Source: Lotus japonicus
Lineage: Eukaryota > Streptophyta > Magnoliopsida > Fabales > Fabaceae
Length of the DNA: 64,000 nt
Assembly: GCF_012489685.1 (NCBI RefSeq)
Contig: NC_080041.1
Span: 32,105,780 to 32,169,779 of the forward strand
Direction of reading: 5' to 3'
Within the stretch, counting starts at the first letter, position 1. Each line of letters starts with the position of its first letter. The notes beneath the pieces are model-generated. The model searched no databases and was not told the origin of the DNA. It saw nothing but the letters and a program-made list of their open reading frames with translations. Shown piece after piece: positions 33,321 through 44,214 of this stretch. The translations under genes and the position numbers were made by a program.

Positions 33321-34515
33321 GTTTATTGAGGTATTTTTACCCTTAGTTTAGGTCATGCATCTTTGGCATATTTTTCAATTTGTAGTTTTTCTTTTTCTTT
33401 TTGTCATGCATTGTTAATTAGCTTTTTGTTTTTGGGTCTTTTACTTCCCTATACTCACATGCTTTTAGCTATAGTTTTGCTTCCCTACTAGTGCTGTTTT
33501 TGAAAATGCTTTTGTGAATACTTGTTGTTGTATCGGGGATGAGTAATTGCATGTTGGGGAAGAGAGGAGGAGACTTCGGTCTTCCGAGTGTGTCTTGAGA
33601 AGGGAGTCGAGGTGAGTCCATTAAGGGTCTATCTTTGACCCTTTACCATAAAAATTCCCTGGAGGATCCTGACTCATTTACAATTCTTGGTTCTGCGTTA
33701 ATTTCACTCATAGCATGCTTAGTGAATTCTGTTTTATTCTTGAGACTTATAGGATTTCTTGAGATTCTGAGTTTGTGGTTGAACGTTACCTTTAGTTGCC
33801 CCATTTGAGCGTAATTGGAGAATTTTTTTGTAGCCAAAAGTTTGGGACGGATGTTTGGTTGGAATATTGGGGGAGTGATGGTCCTTGTTGTGTTGTATGG
33901 AGCTGGAAAAATGAGAAATATTCTCTTGCCCCAAGAAGAAAAAAAACAGTAAAAAAAAAGAAAGAAAAAGAACTCCTAACCAAAAGTTGGAGTTGAAAAA
34001 AGAAAAAAAAGTTTGAAAAGGTGGGTGCAAGAGACTTGTGCAAAGAAAAAAAGTGTTGTAAGCTCCGGGGTTATTAGAAGAGGACCACGCTCAATGTGCT
34101 TGAAAGCCTAGTTTTTCCTTAGGGACCAACCACCATCATGCTTTACCTAGCCAATGTTTCAACCCTTTTGGAAGTCTCTTTGAATATTTGCATATTTGAT
34201 CTCTGTTGCTTTTGAGTGAATGACATTCAGGACCTATGAACTTGCCTGTGTGCTCAGTGCACTAAATGAACATCTCATCTTAGGATTTTTAGTTCTATAT
34301 GCTTCTCATGAATGGACTCTACACTCTTCTCTTTTCAAAAGATGCATGAAGTAGGTTGTCGGGTCTTTCTCTTGGAACTAACTGTGATTACTTTGTCCCC
34401 CTGTTTTTGTGAAGTATTCCTTGTTGAGAGCACTTGTGTGGGAGCATTTCTTGCGCTTGAGGGCAAGCGAGTGTTATTTACGCTCGAGGACGAGCTGTCG
34501 TTGAGTATAGTGGTG
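33321..34515 (+). other. 3' untranslated region of the Athila-type element
   Basis: No coding is supported. It holds an A-rich, K-codon-like low-complexity patch (about 33930-34015) and ends with GGACGAGC...GTATAGTGGTG before the 3' LTR. A clean polypurine tract is not evident. Confidence 0.6.
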
Positions 34516-35849
34516 TGATGACCCTGTTTTAGTAGTGTTTTTAGGGTCATTTCTTTGGTTGTTTTGAGTCTTTTTGTTGAGTCTCATGTAGTGTTTCATG
34601 CATTCTCATGCATTTTTATTCTTTTCTTTAGTATTTATTTTGTTTTGGTAATTTAGTAGTTTTATAGGTAGTTTTCTTGCATTTTAAGTAAAGTTTAGGA
34701 CTTGCATGGTTTTGTTGTGTTTTATGAAGGACTTCTTGTGCTAATGAGCTCTTGGAGCTTCTAGAATCTTCCTTGACTTGTTGGTTAGGTTTGGAGAGCA
34801 GAAACTGAAGGAGAAAGAAGGCCAAGAAGCATGGAATTGATGAAGAACTTAAAGAGGATTGAAAAGAGGAGTTTCAGAAGCCAAAAAGACCCTTTCAGGC
34901 GAGCTTAAGCGCCTAGGCGCTGGGAATGGGCGCCTAGGCGCCAATAGGGTCAGAGGCATGTTTTTTTTCAACATGCAATTGGCGCTCAGGCGCTCTGAAT
35001 TGGCGCCTGAGCGCCCAGTTTCGTTCATTTTGCCTTATAAATAAGGCTTAGGCCAATTTCTTTGATACATTTGGACATTTTACTCATTTTTGATCAAGTT
35101 TGAGAGCTGAGGAGAACTCTGGGGCCAAGGGAGGCTTCCAACTTGTATTTTTCTCAGGTTTTCTTTACATTTCCTGTATGAATTCCCTAGCCATAAGTGG
35201 CTAGTTCTCTTTTTTTTCTTTGGGTTAAGAGATTCTATGAAATTTTAGTTTGTAAATCCTATCTCTATGCATGAGTCTTGATTCAATCTTGTATTTCAAT
35301 TCCTTATTGCATGCTTAGCTCTGGTGCACCTTTGCTATAGGCTAGATTATAATCAAATGGAAATTTGTTATGATTTAGGGACATGAATTGGAATAGATCC
35401 TTCTATACTTGCTTCTAGGAATAGAGTGAGGGTAGGGTTTTGTTGGCCTGAACATACATGCTTATTTACCTCTTATGAATGTTTAAGTACACAAGGAATT
35501 GGGCTTATCTTTCTGTTTGAGAGAATTACTTTTGTGAGGAATCAACTAGTAAGTACATAGGCTATAACAACAAGAGATAAATCAAGATATCACATGCATA
35601 GGATAGGTGGACTAAAATGGATTAGATGATCAAAAACCCAAGGCAATTTTCCATCATTTGTTATTTACATCATTTTCAACATTGCTCTTTTGCAAACCTT
35701 TTGTCACAATCAACCAAAACCAATCTTTGAATTCTACTGTTTTAATGACTTGCAAACTTTAGGCTTAAATCAACAATTCTCACTCACAATCCCTGTGGTT
35801 CGATATTTTAAAACCCGGAGGTATTCGTACACTTGCGAATTGACCAACA
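34516..35849 (+). repeat. 3' LTR of the Athila-type element (1334 bp)
   Basis: It is the partner of 27077-28407. Here the box region reads GCGCCTAGGCGCCAATAGG, where the 5' LTR has GCGCCTAAGCCCCAATAGG. TSD ATCGC follows. Confidence 0.93.
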
Positions 35850-35854
35850 ATCGC

Positions 35855-38850
35855 CCTCGGTACTCCGAACCGGCAGACGATTCTCTTCCAGTAAAAACTT
35901 ATGATTTTGGCCGCCGTAATGCTCGCCAGAGGCTCAGCTTCCACCCATTTGGTGAAGTAGTCCACCGCCACAAGGATGAACTTCATTTGCGACCTAGCGG
36001 TGGGGAAGGGCCCGACGAGGTCGACTCCCCACATGGCGAAGGGCCATGGGGAACTGATTGTGACTAATTGCCCCGGCGGAGCTCTAGGTAGGTCTGTAAA
36101 TACTTGACACTTCTTGCATTTCCTCACAAACTCTGCACATTCCTTCCTTATCGTAGGCCAATAGAAACCCGCTCTGAGGACTTTGCTCGCCAGCGACCTT
36201 CCTCCAATGTGGCTTGCACAAACCCCCTCATGAACCTCCGTCATAACAGCCTCGTATTTCTCAGGTGGAAGACATCTTAGGAGGGGTGAACTAAATCCTC
36301 GCCGAAAGAGTATCCCGTCGAGTAGCGTGTAGTGCCCCGCTTCTCTCCTTTGCGCCTTTGAGTATTTTACCACGTCACTTGGTTCTCCCGCCAGAATATC
36401 GATGATGGGATTCATCCAAGTTTCCTGGCGATCAACCGAAGCCACAAACTCCCCCTCTATGTTGGGATTAGCGAGCGTCTCTTGAATCACACTTCGGTTG
36501 TTTCCTGGCTTCCTAGTGCTTGCTAGCTTTGCTAGGGCGTCCGCCCTTTGGTTTTGTGCCCTCGGCACGAATTCAACTACCACTTGTTGCAAACGACCCA
36601 TGAGCAGCCGCACGCGCTCCACATACTTTATCAAGGCCAGCTCCTTTACCTGAAACTCCCCGTTGACTTGGTTTGCCACTAGCGGCGAGTCAGTTCTTAC
36701 CGGCAGACTGTCGATTTGCACCTCAATTGCCAGCTTTAAGCCAGCAATAAGAGCCTCATATTCTGCTTGGTTATTGCTGGTTTTGAACTGGAATCTGAGG
36801 GACTGTTCCAACACCAACTCCCCGGGCCCCTGCAGCGTGACCCCAGCCTCGCTTCCGTTGTCGTTTGACGACCCATCGACAAACAATATCCATTGCGTGC
36901 TCACCTTTTCCCCTTCTTCCGGCGTCAATTCCACCAAAAAAATCTGCTAAGGTATGTGCGTCGACCTTCCCCCTTTTGTCATACTGCAATCCATATTTCG
37001 ACAACTCCACTGATCACGCGATGAGCCTTCCTGAAAAGTCTGGCTTCTGCAACACCTGTCTCAAAGGAAGGTCAGTTCTTATTTTTACCTAAAAGCTTTA
37101 AAAATACGGTCGTAGGCGTCTGGCGGTGACGAGGACGGCGAGCACCGTTTTTTCTATCTTCTGATACCTGACCTCCGCCCCCTGAAGTGATAGCTAACAA
37201 AATAGACTATCTTTTGCTCTCCATCCACCTCCTGAAGGATCACCGAGCTTATTGCATGATCACCGACAGAGAAGTATAAATGCAAAGGAAGGCCTTGGAC
37301 AGGTTTCGAAAGGACTGGTGGTGCGGACAACATCTCCTTGAGGCGGGTGAAGGCTTCCTCGCACTCTGAATTCCACTCAAATGTCGTGTTCTTCTTGAGG
37401 CATTTGATGAACGGGGCCGACTTGTCACCCGAGTGAAGGAGAAAACGGGATAAGGCCGTGATCCGCCCGATTAGTCTCTGCACCTCCTTCACATTGCTCG
37501 GGCTTTTCATCTCCTGGATTGCCTTACACTTATCTGGATTGATTTCGATTCTTCTTGATGTAATCAAGAAGCCTAAAAACTTCCCACCCCGTATGCCGAA
37601 AGAACACTTTTCTGGATTAAGCCTCATGTTATGCTTCTGAATCCTACCGAAGGCCTCCATCAAATCCTCATGATGGTTTGATCCCAAAACCGACTTAACG
37701 ATCATATCGTCAACGTATACCTCCATGTTCCTTCCTACTTGGCCTTCAAACACCCTATCCATCAACCGTTGATACGTGGCCCCCGCATTCTTTAACCCGA
37801 AAGGCATAGTCTGGTAACAGTAGTTTACCCTTGCGGTCATAAAAGTTGTTTTGTCTTCGTCCGACTGATGCATCTTGATTTGGTGATATCCTGAATAAGC
37901 ATCCATTAAACTCAGAAGTTCATTCCCTAAAGCTCCGTCTACCAGCTTATCTATGCTCGGCAAGGGATAGGAATCTTTTGGGCATGTCTTGTTCAAGTCT
38001 GTATAATCCACGCACATTCGCCACTTCCCGTTCGCCTTCTTGACTATCACCACATTTACCAACCAGGTAGGGTACTTGATTTCCCGTATGAAGTCTGCTG
38101 CTAGCAACTTGTTTACCTCTTGCTGGATGGCCTTCTCTTTTTCATTTCCCATTCTCCGGCGAGTTTGGGTTATAGGCTCAACCCCTGGATTCAATGCCAG
38201 CCTATGGCAAATGAAGTTTGGGTCTATACCTGGCATGTATTTGTGACTCCAGGCGAAAAGATCTAAATTGTCGCCTAACAACTTTGATATTCTTTGTTCT
38301 TGTTCCTCACTTAACTTGGTTCCTATCTTGAGTATCTTCTCGCCGAACTTCAGGTCTTTGGTTTCTTCTATCGGCGTGGGCCTGTTAACACGTCCCTCGC
38401 CCCTCGGGTCCAAACTTTCTTCTGGCGTCTCAACTTCGCTGCAACGGTGCCCGACTGAAGCGTTCTTCTTCCCATACCGATCCACAGCATTACAGTAGCA
38501 TTCCCTTGCGATCCTTTGATCCACAACAATTCCCCCAATATGCCCATTCGACAGCGGATACTTCACCGCCAGTTGGGCTGTTGAGATCACGGCGCACAGA
38601 CGGTTTAAGGTGATTCGCCCGATGATCATGTTGTATGACCCTTCCGTCTCAAGGATTAGATATTTAACGTTGAGCGTCCTAGCGTTCTCTTCCTCGCCAA
38701 ACGTGGTGTCAAGGTCGAGGGCGTCCTTCACCCATACTTGCTCGCCCTGCGTCGTGGTTGATTTCCCTGCCATAATCAGCTTTACCACCGCGCGTTGCAG
38801 AGCTCGACATTTTCCAGTATCGTGACCTGAGATTCGGTGATAGGCACACC
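35855..38850 (-). pseudogene. pol: Tat-type pol: residual zinc knuckle, protease tail, RT, RNase H, archaeal-type RNase H, integrase start
   Basis: Reading leftward from 38850: a gag CCHC remnant (YHRISGHDTGKC) is fused almost directly to the protease tail (MIIGRITLNRL). Reverse transcriptase follows (TWLVNVVIVKKANGKWRMC, MPFGLKNAGATYQ, YVDDMIVKS), then a gypsy RNase H. Frameshifts near 37150 and 36940 break the frame. Next come the second, archaeal-type RNase H characteristic of the Tat lineage (FVDGSSNDNGS, NNQAEYEALIAGL, RADALAKLAS) and the integrase zinc finger (HIGG..., CKKCQVF) plus first catalytic Asp (GVDLVGPFP). The integrase is cut at 35850 by the Athila-type element and continues at 27071. 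Most of gag and the protease active site are deleted. Confidence 0.9.
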
Positions 38851-39342
38851 ATTATGCTTCTACCTGTCCTTGAGAGAAAGGAGACTCCATTCGTTGTATG
38901 GAATCTCGGTAGTGTTGTCTGTATGAGGCATCAAGCTCCAGCGTTGTGTCTGTTACGCTCGTTTCCGCATCATGTCGTTCTAGGCGATTAATGAAGTCGT
39001 GAATCAGTCATCGCCAACCCGCTCCATCACTCGGTTCTTGAGGTTGAAGTTGCGCATCTCTTTTGTCCCTCGAGAAGGAAGCCAAAGACTTTGCTTGCTC
39101 ATCGTGCTGTTGCGGCGGATCGTGTGCTCGCTCCAACCTTTCTCCATGTGATAGACGATGCTACGCCATCGAGCCTTGCTGGTTTATCTAGGTGCACAAA
39201 CGAAAGATCTTGAAAACTCAGAATCAAGGAATTTCTCCTCCCAATCACGGTCCACGAAGAAAACTTCAAAAAATCGCTCAGAAAAACGAGCTTCACTCCT
39301 CTGAATCACGATCCACGTAGTCCGGGAATAGAAATCTACCGT
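38851..39342 (-). pseudogene. Leader and degraded 5' end of Tat-type gag
   Basis: On the - strand this follows the primer site. It contains no long frame. A short stretch near 39050-39170 could be the start of gag, but I cannot confirm it. The region is far too short for a whole gag. Confidence 0.45.
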
Positions 39343-39359
39343 TCCCACAGACGGCGCCA
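39343..39359 (-). other. Primer binding site of the Tat-type element
   Basis: The complement reads TGGCGCCGTCTGTGGGA, 1 nt from the LTR. The first nine bases fit the Asp tRNA 3' end and the rest diverge. Confidence 0.75.
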
Positions 39360-39360
39360 A

Positions 39361-39680
39361 TGTTCCGTGCTAGAACATAGAATGGGAAGGTAGTACCCAA
39401 AATGTGAGGAAAGTGATATGAATGCTTCGAGAGAGAAACTCTAACCGCTTAGAGAGAGAACATGTAACTGAATTTCAATGCTATTATTTCTCAAATGAGC
39501 TAAAAGTCTCTTACAATTGGTATTCCCCTCCTATTTATAGAGGTGGAGTTGGGCTTTGGCGCCCTTAATCTATCTAAATGGGCCAGTTGGGCCTCGGGAA
39601 GGGAGGCCCAAGGTCCTGATGCGTCCCACGCCTAAGGTTGAGTCTCCTGGGCGAGGGACCCTGGGGTCTCGCCCAATCCA
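39361..39680 (-). repeat. 5' LTR of the Tat-type element
   Basis: This is the 320-bp partner of 18537-18856, ending in CA before the duplication CAAGG (39681-39685). Confidence 0.92.
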
Positions 39681-39775
39681 CAAGGTAAATCACTTTTTCA
39701 CATAATAACCATGTATTACGTTCTTTTTTTTTTTAACTATAAATCTCAAATTTCCTCATTTTATTGAATTTCAAG

Positions 39776-40340
39776 GTTGTAAGATTCATGCTACGGTTAG
39801 GAAGACTCTTATATACCGATTCCAATCTTTGCTAAGTGAAGGACGTGTATATCAGATTTTGCCGTGATTTCCGTCCAACCTCGCACCCATTCAAGACCAA
39901 CTTTCATATTCATACATTTGTGCGCTTGGTTCCCAACAAGGCCATCAACTTAAGCCCTTACAATTTTGTGTCAATATCTGATATAATGTTTAAGGACCTT
40001 TATACGTCTTTTCTTATAGGTACATACTCTTTTTTAGTCTTTTGATTTTTAAATTACTGTTCTGGGTTTTGGATTAACGTTTCTATGATTTTGCAGATGT
40101 GATTGGAATTCTCACTGGTGCAAGTGCTGAAACTGAGTTTGAGAAAGATGGAACAAAGCAGAAAAGAATCACTGTTGAACTTGACCAAGATGGGTAATGC
40201 TTATTCATATTTTTTCCATCTTTGATTATTATGAGTAAGGTTTTATAATTTCTCAATTTTCTTAATAGGGTTTGGGTTGAATGCGCCTTTTTTGGAAAGT
40301 ATGTTGCTGAAGTCGTTGGTTATTCTCTTTATTGTTGACA
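39776..40340 (+). pseudogene. RPA1-like gene A, exons 2-4 (truncated)
   Basis: Exon 2 (from about 39776) encodes KIHATVRKTLIYRFQSLLS. Then a frameshift near 39857 leads to HPFKTNFHIHTFVRLVP and PYNFVSISDIM. Exon 3 (40097-40193; TTTTGCAG before, GG/GTAATG after) encodes VIGILTGASAETEFEKDG. Exon 4 (40269 onward, after CTTAATAG) encodes VWVECAFFGKYVAEVVGYS and then a stop. These are OB-fold blocks of a replication protein A large-subunit-like protein. The C-terminal zinc finger and last OB fold are absent, in contrast to the copy at 46795-50102. Spacing after the CAAGG at 39681-39685 gives a normal donor (CAAG/GTAAAT). Confidence 0.85.
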
Positions 40341-40827
40341 GCATAAAAAAGATAACAAGCAGTTTATTGATCATCTAATTTGAAGGTGTACTGACGTTTC
40401 TTTAAGGTTAGTTTAACACTTTCAAATTATACACAATTTATATTTGTATTGGCACTGATAATTTTTTTTTCCTTTCTAGGTTCTATAGCTCAAATATGCT
40501 TGATTGACAACAAGCCCGATTATGAAGTCTTTATCATTAATCATGTACTACAATTTTTGAATAAGGGTTCATGTTGCTGTCATTGTTATGTTTATCTTAT
40601 TTCAATTTCAATGTAATGCATTACTTAAAAACTTGGCCTTTATTACTATTCAAGTGTTGACACTGTGAGGTATCTACAACCTCATCAAATTAATATATTT
40701 ACTGTGGTCCATTCATCTACATGTTTGTAACATATGTTCAGTTTCATATCTTTTATACTTACTAAAAAGAGTCTAAACTAAATTAAAACACATTACTACT
40801 AATTCATCTTTACAGTAAATTTAATCG
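40341..40827 (+). other. Helitron A 3' region, no gene seen
   Basis: AT-rich sequence lies between the truncated RPA-like gene and the Helitron terminal hairpin. No frame or motif is recognised. Confidence 0.5.
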
Positions 40828-40856
40828 CCGTGCAACGCACGGGTAAAGAATACTAA
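40828..40856 (+). mobile_element. Helitron A 3' terminus (hairpin plus CTAA end)
   Basis: CCGTGC-AAC-GCACGG (40828-40842) forms a 6-bp stem. Fourteen bases later the sequence ends CTAA followed by T, matching the Helitron rule of a short hairpin 10-15 nt before CTRR with insertion before T. The almost identical hairpin at 46316-46332 marks Helitron B on the opposite strand. Confidence 0.82.
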
Positions 40857-41037
40857 TTTTAAAGAAGTTATTATAGTCTAAATATACAAAGAACAAGATA
40901 ACAAAAAGGCCTCAGTCAATGGTTAGAAAGTCGACTCAGTCATATATATATATATATGTGTGGTTGATCTGGTAGTAATAAAATAATAATTTTAAATAAC
41001 ATGTTAACTAAATTCAACAACAAAATATGACATCTAT
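40857..41037. other. Non-coding AT-rich flank
   Basis: There is a TATATATATATATATG microsatellite near 40942-40958. It ends in the 17-bp direct repeat CAAAATATGACATCTAT that flanks the next element. No gene is seen. Confidence 0.5.
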
Positions 41038-42286
41038 CACAATAAAAAAAAAAAGTAAAGTACACTCACCCCCCTCAAGTTTTGTTAGAATAACACTCCA
41101 CCCCATTCTTATCTAAAATCTACACCCCACCCCATTTTATATAGAGGCAAATTTAGTGACGAAAAATATTCTTCATTAATAATTAGTTATTATTTAAATT
41201 GTTAATCAATAATTTCAAAAAATATTTTCAATATAATCCAATAAATATAAAAATGAAATCATCACAGTCCTCCTCATTCTCTCAATCGCGTTCTTCCTCC
41301 GTAAATTCACAATGCAAATTCTGCAATAGCACACATGACCGGTTGACAAACCATATCTCGAACATAGTGAAACATGCTTGTGTTTTCATATTTGGTAATA
41401 ATTCAATTTTAATCAAAATAATCTATTTATACGTCCAATTTTTAAAATTGGATTGTATCCGAATAACGCTTGCATCCTCTGTCTTACCGCGGCTGCTGGC
41501 ACAGAGTTAGCCGATGCTTATTCCCCGGATACCATCATTGCTTCTTCTCCTGGAAAAGAAGTTCACGACCCGTAGGCCCTCTACCTCCACGCGGCATTGT
41601 TCCGTCAGGCTTTCGCCCATTGCGGAAAATTCCCCACTGCTGCCTCCCGTTCCAAAAAGCAACACAAATGGGTGGTGAAGAAAATAGAGAAACAAAATTA
41701 AGAAATATGAAGTGGATCGGAGGTCATTAGAACCCAACGATGCGGTGGAGCACCGTTTTTAACAAAATCCACAACATCTTAAACCAACAAAGTGTTCGCT
41801 CACAACTTAAAGGGGTGAAGTACACAACAAGTAGTTGAACAAGTGGCTTTGGGGATGTGCGATTCACGTTATGGGGTTCAGGTCGCAACAAAACTTTGAG
41901 ACATGGTGGTGCCATGAGGTTTCACATTCTGGGATGGTTGTCGTCGTGTTAAAGGGAGCAAAGGTTTGGTGGTGACCGTTTGTGGTGAGAGATACGATTT
42001 GGAGATAGATGAGACGTGGACTTAACAGGCAGAGTGGATGGTTTTTTTAAATTTAATTCAGTAAAATTATTTTCATAAATTGATGTATGATAGTGTATAT
42101 GCATTTAATTTATTTAAATTTTAACTAATTAGTAATTATTTTTTATTAGTGACGAATTTGTTTTCGTCACTAAATTTTGCCTTTATAAAAAATGGGGTGG
42201 AGTGTAGATTTTAAAAAACAATGGGGTGGCGTGTCATTCTTACAAACCTTGAGGGGGGTGAGTGTATTTTACTCAAAAAAAAAAAA
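41038..42286. mobile_element. Long terminal-inverted-repeat element carrying plastid DNA
   Basis: The left end (TACACTCACCCCCCTCAAG..., from about 41054) and right end (inverted, to about 42275) pair over more than 110 bp, including CCACCCCATT and TTTAGTGACGAAAA. A-runs lie outside both TIRs, and a 17-bp direct repeat CAAAATATGACATCTAT flanks everything (41021-41037, 42287-42303). No transposase is present. The TIRs suggest a MULE-like non-autonomous element. The long direct repeat next to an A-run is instead what target-primed (LINE-type) insertion leaves. Between the TIRs are the plastid fragment and about 380 bp of unidentified sequence. Confidence 0.75.
41459..41651 (-). pseudogene. Plastid 16S rRNA fragment (nuclear insertion of plastid DNA)
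   Basis: The + strand is the antisense of 16S rRNA. It holds the conserved TTACCGCGGCTGCTGGCAC (41484-41502) and, 135 bp on, ACTGCTGCCTCCCGT (41637-41651). These are the universal ~515-533 and ~338-355 regions. The sequence between (TTAGCCGATGCTTATTCCCC, AAGAAGTTCACGACCC) is of plastid type, with scattered substitutions. Length is about 193 bp, so it is a nuclear fossil and not a functional rRNA gene. Confidence 0.92.
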
Positions 42287-42829
42287 CAAAATATGACATC
42301 TATAACTATACAACATTAAAACTCATGAGAAAAAAACATTCAAATCCCAGTAAACTAATTATTTGTTGTTTCAAAAAAAAAAGGTAATTGTTTGTTCACC
42401 CAAAAAGAATCCTCTCGGTATAGTACATTTTTTGCCTACATAAAAAAAAACTACTTTTTGTTATCGCAACATTGACAAATTATACTCCTACTTTTTACTA
42501 CTTTTTTTTGACAGAGTACTTTTTACTACTTACAACCTAATAGAAATTGTTTTTTACAAAATTAGTTTTGATATAAGTGATTAATAGTAATAGTATTTCT
42601 TAATAATTACAAGACTGAATAAAAACATAACTAACAATGCAATTAAGTTAATTGTTTAATTCTATTAAATAAATGTCAATTATGTGAAAGAAACTTAATT
42701 CATTAATTAGTATAAGATTTTTAAAAAATGAAAATTTTATTTTATGTTTTTCATTTTATTAAATTTATCATATATATGAATAAAATAATATAAATCTAAT
42801 TAATTTTTAAGTGAATTTTATACACGTCT
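42287..42829. other. AT-rich non-coding stretch
   Basis: A- and T-runs only; no frame, repeat end or motif is recognised after the direct repeat at 42287-42303. Confidence 0.5.
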
Positions 42830-44214
42830 ATGTAAAGGTGATGATGGTACCGTTCACCCTTGTGGTGATGGTCCTCCTTGTTTCCATCCTGGCACAGTCA
42901 TAGAATTCATGTACCAAGGGAAAATGCACAGCTTTCTGAGCAACAGTGTATACGGTTTGTCGATACCAGTAAGTTTGACATGAATGTAGAGTTCCAGGTC
43001 AATGTACCGAAGAGTGACTACTTCACGATCTCCCAACTTCTCCACAATTTGGGCTACAATTTCTCCAAGTTGAGCGCGTGTTTGAGCAGCAAAGTGTTCC
43101 ACTCTGGCACTGATGATTACCATTTCTTCTCTAGATCTTTTGGAAGAGGTTTCAGTCTAAGTATTCTTATTTGTAGAGGATCTGGTCCATTGTGAAGTGA
43201 AAAACTCAAGAGGAGTTGAAGGGATTTTTTAGTTGGAGAAGAAAATTTTCAGGTTGTGAAGAGGTTAAGTAGTTGAGAAGTTGAAATGGCTATCAATACC
43301 TTGCCTTTCTCAAGATAAAGATAAGTTGTAAGGTTTTAATGCAGAGACAAGGTAGCACATGCGTCACAAAAGCTGCTTCAGCGTTCATAAAGGTGTGACT
43401 TCTTGCTTTCTTCCAGACAACTCTCGATAACTGAAGAGATTGGTAATGATGTCGTCACTGTTTACTCTTGATAAGGTCAGACGATCAGAGTGCAACAGTT
43501 CCGGTAGGATTGCTCCTAGATGATGCTACATTTGAGGCTATAGTTGAGTGAGCTTGGATGGCCTTTTATGAACTGTTCCTGCATCATTTGATTAGTCTGA
43601 TAATGTATATGTTAAAAGGTAAATAGTATACCAATACTTGTATTCTTGAGAGTAAGAAAGTCTCTCAAGAGGGAGATTTCTTAATGTCTGGTGCCGAACA
43701 ACGCTCGCTATTCAAGGTAATGATTGTGGGACTTCGAGCATTATTTCTTCTTCTTCCACGGTCTTCTGCTATGTCTTATGGCTGTGAACTTTTCAATGCT
43801 TGGTGACGACGTCTCCTTCGAATGGTTATCTGTGGATTCTTCTTGCTTGAGGCTTTGTGTAGAGGAGGCAAAGCATGAGCCCATTGACGATCCACACCAG
43901 TTAGGGTGTCAATCTTGCTCTGATACCAATTGAAGTTGATCAGAGTAGCACAAGAAGGGGGGTTTGAATTGTGCTAACAAAAAACTTGGATTTCCAAACA
44001 ATATAAAGATTCATCATCTTCGTTGGTATCTTTTAGTGTAGCGGAAATATGTATCCGGGAAGTAGACGATGCACACCAACAATTTTCTTCTGGTTCACCC
44101 CCAGAACGATAGGGCGACATCAAGTCCTTTGATACACCAAGATTTCACTAAGCTCAAGTATCAAGGACTTCCCCATACTAGTATTATTTGGACCCTGCCT
44201 CTTCAGGAAACTTG
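42830..44214 (-). mobile_element. 5' end of a copia-type element, - strand (fragment)
   Basis: GCTCTGATACCA at 43917-43928 is the complement of an iMet primer site. LTR sequence starts at 43931 (TGAAGTTGATC...) and runs right to 44214, where another element begins. Leftward lie about 0.8 kb of leader and a 90-codon - strand frame (42854-43123, starting MVIISARVEH) that I do not recognise; it could be the start of gag. Sirevirus affinity is possible but unproven. The rest of the element is absent. Confidence 0.6.
43917..43928 (-). other. Primer binding site of the copia-type fragment
   Basis: The complement is TGGTATCAGAGC, 2 nt from the LTR boundary (CA at 43931-43932 on the - strand). Confidence 0.75.

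Larger units (their letters stand above)
27077..35849 (+). mobile_element. Athila-type gypsy element lacking RT, RNase H and integrase
   Basis: It is flanked by ATCGC at 27072-27076 and 35850-35854. The LTRs are 27077-28407 and 34516-35849 (TGATGACCC...CAACA). The primer site is the tRNA-Asp type typical of Athila. The interior has a fused gag-protease frame with a second gag-like domain, no pol, then an env-position ORF behind a predicted leader intron. The LTRs differ at about 15 sites plus small indels in 1.33 kb, so it inserted later than its host element (about 2% LTR divergence). Confidence 0.93.
18537..39680 (-). mobile_element. Tat-type Ty3/gypsy retrotransposon, full span with two nested insertions
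   Basis: The 320-bp LTRs at 18537-18856 and 39361-39680 begin TGTTCCGTGC and end in CA; both sides carry the duplication CAAGG. The minus orientation is shown by the primer site next to the right LTR, the - strand TATA (CTATAAATAGG) in both LTRs, and the - strand pol. Reading order from the right is: PBS, residual gag knuckle, protease tail, RT, RNase H, archaeal-type RNase H, integrase, then a convergent antisense ORF, then the left LTR. Nested inside are a solo LTR (22042-25928) and an Athila-type element (27077-35849). The LTRs differ at about 7 of 320 sites. Confidence 0.93.

Noticed and set aside
14378..40340. A host RPA1 gene with a 21-kb intron
   Set aside because: The 'introns' are complete retrotransposons with TSDs, one lies mid-exon, the frame has shifts, and a Helitron 3' end follows.
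41459..41651. Functional rRNA gene or bacterial contamination
   Set aside because: Only about 190 bp, with substitutions, plastid-like sequence, and bracketed by nuclear transposon TIRs.
41470..41730. 86-residue + strand open frame as a protein gene
   Set aside because: Its first part is exactly the antisense of plastid 16S rRNA.
42854..43123. Known gag or host protein on the - strand
   Set aside because: No motif is recognised; it is kept only as part of the copia-type fragment without a function.
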